Positions 62,083 through 64,000 of a DNA stretch of 64,000 nt are shown in pieces. The translations under genes and the position numbers were made by a program. This DNA is from Duncaniella muricolitica. Its GTDB lineage: Bacteria > Bacteroidota > Bacteroidia > Bacteroidales > Muribaculaceae. The stretch is taken from the NCBI GenBank assembly GCA_025808375.1, contig CP061009.1:930001-994000 (forward strand), read 5' to 3'. The notes under the pieces are model-generated. The model ran no database searches. It was not told where the DNA came from and saw only the letters and a program-made list of their open reading frames with translations. Within the stretch, counting starts at the first letter, position 1, and each line of letters opens with the position of its first letter.

Positions 62083-63402
62083 TTAGAATGAGAATTGGCA
62101 CATCGCGCCTACGCGGCGGGCCCATGCATGGGAGCCGTCCACGTCCTGACGTTTGCCGAAGTTGGCTTCAGCTCCTATCTGGATGCGGGGTGTGACGTTG
62201 TAGAAGATGTTGGCACATCCGTAAAGTCCATATTTGTAGCCTTCGGCCGAACGGGGTGCCGAGGTATTGTTGCGGGCTTCGCCAAATGTGCATGACATCA
62301 TGAGTTTGTGAGAGAAGTGGTAGCTGAGTCCGAGGAAGTAGCTCCAGCTCGGCACGGTGCGCAGACGTCCGGGCGACTCCACATTGTCAATGAGGTCATA
62401 CTGTCCCATGAGGAAATCGCCTCCTACATTGGAGTAGGAGCGGCCGACATTGCCTATGCCATACACTGTAAGCGACGGGGTGGGGTTGAACACGGTGGAC
62501 AGTTGCAGACCATAGCCCACGGGGGTGTGGTTGGTGCCGTTGACAAGGTCGCGATAGGGGAGGAAACGTGTGATGCCCGACAGACGCACATGCTGGTCGG
62601 GTGCCCATTCATACTGCACCATGGCCGCAAGATTGGGCAGAGAACAGGAGCGCGGAGCTGTGTTGCCATTGTCGGTGTCGAGATTCATGTCGGGAGTCTC
62701 GACCGAGAGGCCGAGCGTGATGCCCGACTTTCTGAACGTATGCATCCATCTTACCAGCAATGCCGTGAAATCCATGCTCATGGTCGAGCCGTTGGCGTCG
62801 ACGGTCGGGGCGAGTGCCATGCCGTCGGAAAATGTCGAGGTGGCATATCCTACAGTCCAGTCATTGACGGTGGCATAGGCTTTGGAGAGTCTCATATCGC
62901 GTCCTTCATAGCCGTTAAACTTGGTCTGGATATAGAGCTGATAGGTGCCTATGCGTGAGTTGCGTCCTATCACGCGAAAAAACAGTGATGTGCCCGAGGG
63001 TGTGGTGCCGAAATGATTGCGGTTGAGGGGCGTGTCGGCGAGCGGAATGTCAAAAGGTTTGAAAGCCGGCCCGGGCATGGAGTTACCGGGGTCGAAATAG
63101 GCTCTCATTCTGACCATGCCGCCGACACCCATGGCCATATTGGCATCACGGCTCATGAACAGGAAATAGGGCGCGGCCGGATCCTGATAGTTGCGGAACT
63201 GGTCGATGTAGAAATGCATGATCAGCGAACGTATCGAGTCGTCGGGCAATACGGCTTTTTGGTTGTCGCCAAAATAAATGACGTGATGATCGGTGACAAG
63301 CGAGTCAAGAGCCTCCTGTCTTACCGTAGGTGTGGTTGCCGAACCGCTCAGGGCTGCTGCGCCCAGAGTAAATCCCACCAACAAGCGTGATGCAGTGTTC
63401 AT
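62083..63402 (-). CDS. Outer-membrane beta-barrel porin-like protein
   Basis: The 439-residue protein has a signal peptide (LLVGFTLGAAALSGSATT) and a beta-barrel pattern. It shows GVGGMVRMRAYFDPGN, FFRVIGRNSRIGTYQLYIQTKF, AYATVNDWTVGYATSTFSD and a C-terminal strand ending MCQFSF with terminal Phe, typical of outer-membrane barrels. The arrangement resembles DcaP-like trimeric porins of Bacteroidota; that is a by-eye call. It stands alone, convergent with the esterase gene across the family D repeat. Confidence 0.8.
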   Translation of the reverse strand: MNTASRLLVGFTLGAAALSGSATTPTVRQEALDSLVTDHHVIYFGDNQKAVLPDDSIRSLIMHFYIDQFRNYQDPAAPYFLFMSRDANMAMGVGGMVRMRAYFDPGNSMPGPAFKPFDIPLADTPLNRNHFGTTPSGTSLFFRVIGRNSRIGTYQLYIQTKFNGYEGRDMRLSKAYATVNDWTVGYATSTFSDGMALAPTVDANGSTMSMDFTALLVRWMHTFRKSGITLGLSVETPDMNLDTDNGNTAPRSCSLPNLAAMVQYEWAPDQHVRLSGITRFLPYRDLVNGTNHTPVGYGLQLSTVFNPTPSLTVYGIGNVGRSYSNVGGDFLMGQYDLIDNVESPGRLRTVPSWSYFLGLSYHFSHKLMMSCTFGEARNNTSAPRSAEGYKYGLYGCANIFYNVTPRIQIGAEANFGKRQDVDGSHAWARRVGAMCQFSF

Positions 63403-63519
63403 AATGCAAGGAATTTTATATAATATGTATGTTTCATTATGATTTTATAACACACATGGTGAAAAAAGGTTGAGCAATCTTTATCTTTTTGAAAAAAATC
63501 GGAGGCTCTTGTGTAACAT

Positions 63520-64000
63520 TTGGCCCCCATTTAACGTGAGTTCGATATAAGCAATCAGAACAAAGTTAGCTGGTTATCTGTCACAAACTCCAAAGAGATA
63601 GACGGTTTCTTTGGGAAAAAGCAGTAAGCAGCGATAGCACTCAAGGCATTGGTGATAAAATTAGCGAAAGACCGATGCCTTGAGTGTTCTATCTGAGCGA
63701 TATTTTTAAGTTCATCGTTAACAGATTCAACAAGAGCTCTTTTGCGAAGCATAATTTTGTCTGCTACTGACATCAGCGAGTTCTTCATGTTGTTTTTAAC
63801 CTTGGTAACGAGCTGGATCCCGTTCATGAACAGGAAATCAAACAGTCGCTTGCCGATATATCCTTTATCACCACAGAGTTTGCCTTTGACATTCTCAATG
63901 AACGATTCCGAGTAAAGAGGCTCACGGTCATCCACATTGCCTGGAGTGAACATAAAGTTCAGGATTTCCCCCTTATCATTTATGATCAGATGCAGCTTGA
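63520..64000. mobile_element. Partial IS982-like insertion sequence
   Basis: The transposase gene plus about 35 bp of non-coding end are inside the window; the other end is outside. The left boundary is approximate. It lies about 120 bp upstream of the porin-like gene, in the same orientation. Confidence 0.65.
63555..64000 (-). CDS. IS982-family-like transposase, C-terminal part (cut by window edge)
   Basis: The minus-strand frame is open from 64000 to a TGA at 63555 (about 148 codons). It reads KLHLIINDKGEILNF, then FTPGNVDDREPL, LCGDKGYIGKRLF, TKVKNNMKN, RALVESVNDELKN and IEHSRHRSFANF. This order of DDE-region motifs is characteristic of IS982-family transposases, which move by cut and paste. 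The N-terminus lies beyond the edge. The left end of the element is probably just past the stop, around 63.52-63.55 kb (TTAACGTGAGTTCGATATAA); I could not confirm a terminal repeat. Confidence 0.85.
   Translation of the reverse strand, partial: KLHLIINDKGEILNFMFTPGNVDDREPLYSESFIENVKGKLCGDKGYIGKRLFDFLFMNGIQLVTKVKNNMKNSLMSVADKIMLRKRALVESVNDELKNIAQIEHSRHRSFANFITNALSAIAAYCFFPKKPSISLEFVTDNQLTLF

Overview
The window looks like a chromosomal segment of a gut Bacteroidales bacterium, most likely Muribaculaceae-like. Supporting features are the Bacteroidota-type promoters (TTTG, 19-21 bp, TAnnTTTG), SusC/SusD pairs with an ECF sigma/FecR switch, a Nudix-type arabinose regulator, GC-rich third positions in most genes, and many polysaccharide-related lipoproteins and esterases. 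The genus is an inference; no rRNA or tRNA gene was seen.

Layout. 1-5.1 kb: a minus-strand L-arabinose operon (aldose epimerase, Na+/sugar symporter, Nudix-family regulator, araD, araA cut by the left edge) with a clear promoter and a perfect palindromic operator just downstream of it. 5.2-11.6 kb: purB, then a small membrane protein, dxs, trkA and trkH. 11.7-14.8 kb: a GH2 beta-galactosidase. 14.9-26.2 kb: an ECF sigma factor / FecR anti-sigma / SusC (with STN signalling domain) / SusD locus with two further putative lipoproteins and two thioredoxin-like TlpA proteins. The base composition drops abruptly inside susC and recovers only inside the last TlpA gene. 26.3-27.0 kb: an isolated GH31 N-terminal domain. 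27.1-35.0 kb: ftsY, rimO, menF, two SGNH proteins and an MBOAT acyltransferase, tightly packed; the last three form a probable surface-glycan O-acetylation module. 35.0-39.0 kb: a small basic protein, a long inverted-repeat element, a secreted leucine-rich-repeat protein and dnaB. 39.1-47.8 kb: a pectin locus with a membrane-tethered beta-propeller/AraC regulator divergent from a rhamnogalacturonan acetylesterase and a multidomain pectinesterase. 48.0-52.8 kb: ispE, grpE, dnaJ and a U32 peptidase-family gene. 53.0-56.7 kb: an AT-rich orphan gene, a membrane-anchored solute-binding protein and a putative porin. 56.9-60.4 kb: a metal-binding lipoprotein and metal ABC ATPase with no permease gene beside them, then an LTA-synthase-like membrane enzyme. 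60.5-63.4 kb: a sialate O-acetylesterase-like protein and a beta-barrel porin. The right edge holds an IS982-like transposase.

The strongest items for follow-up are the self-contained arabinose control region, the kinase-less membrane-tethered AraC regulator of pectin genes with a candidate operator, the apparent cassette exchange inside the SusC locus, and families of intergenic palindromic or heptad repeats, several of which contain the stop codons of neighbouring genes. Standalone or degenerate proteins (GH31 N-domain, a possible metallopeptidase lacking HExxH, a DnaJ with an altered zinc site) are also notable.
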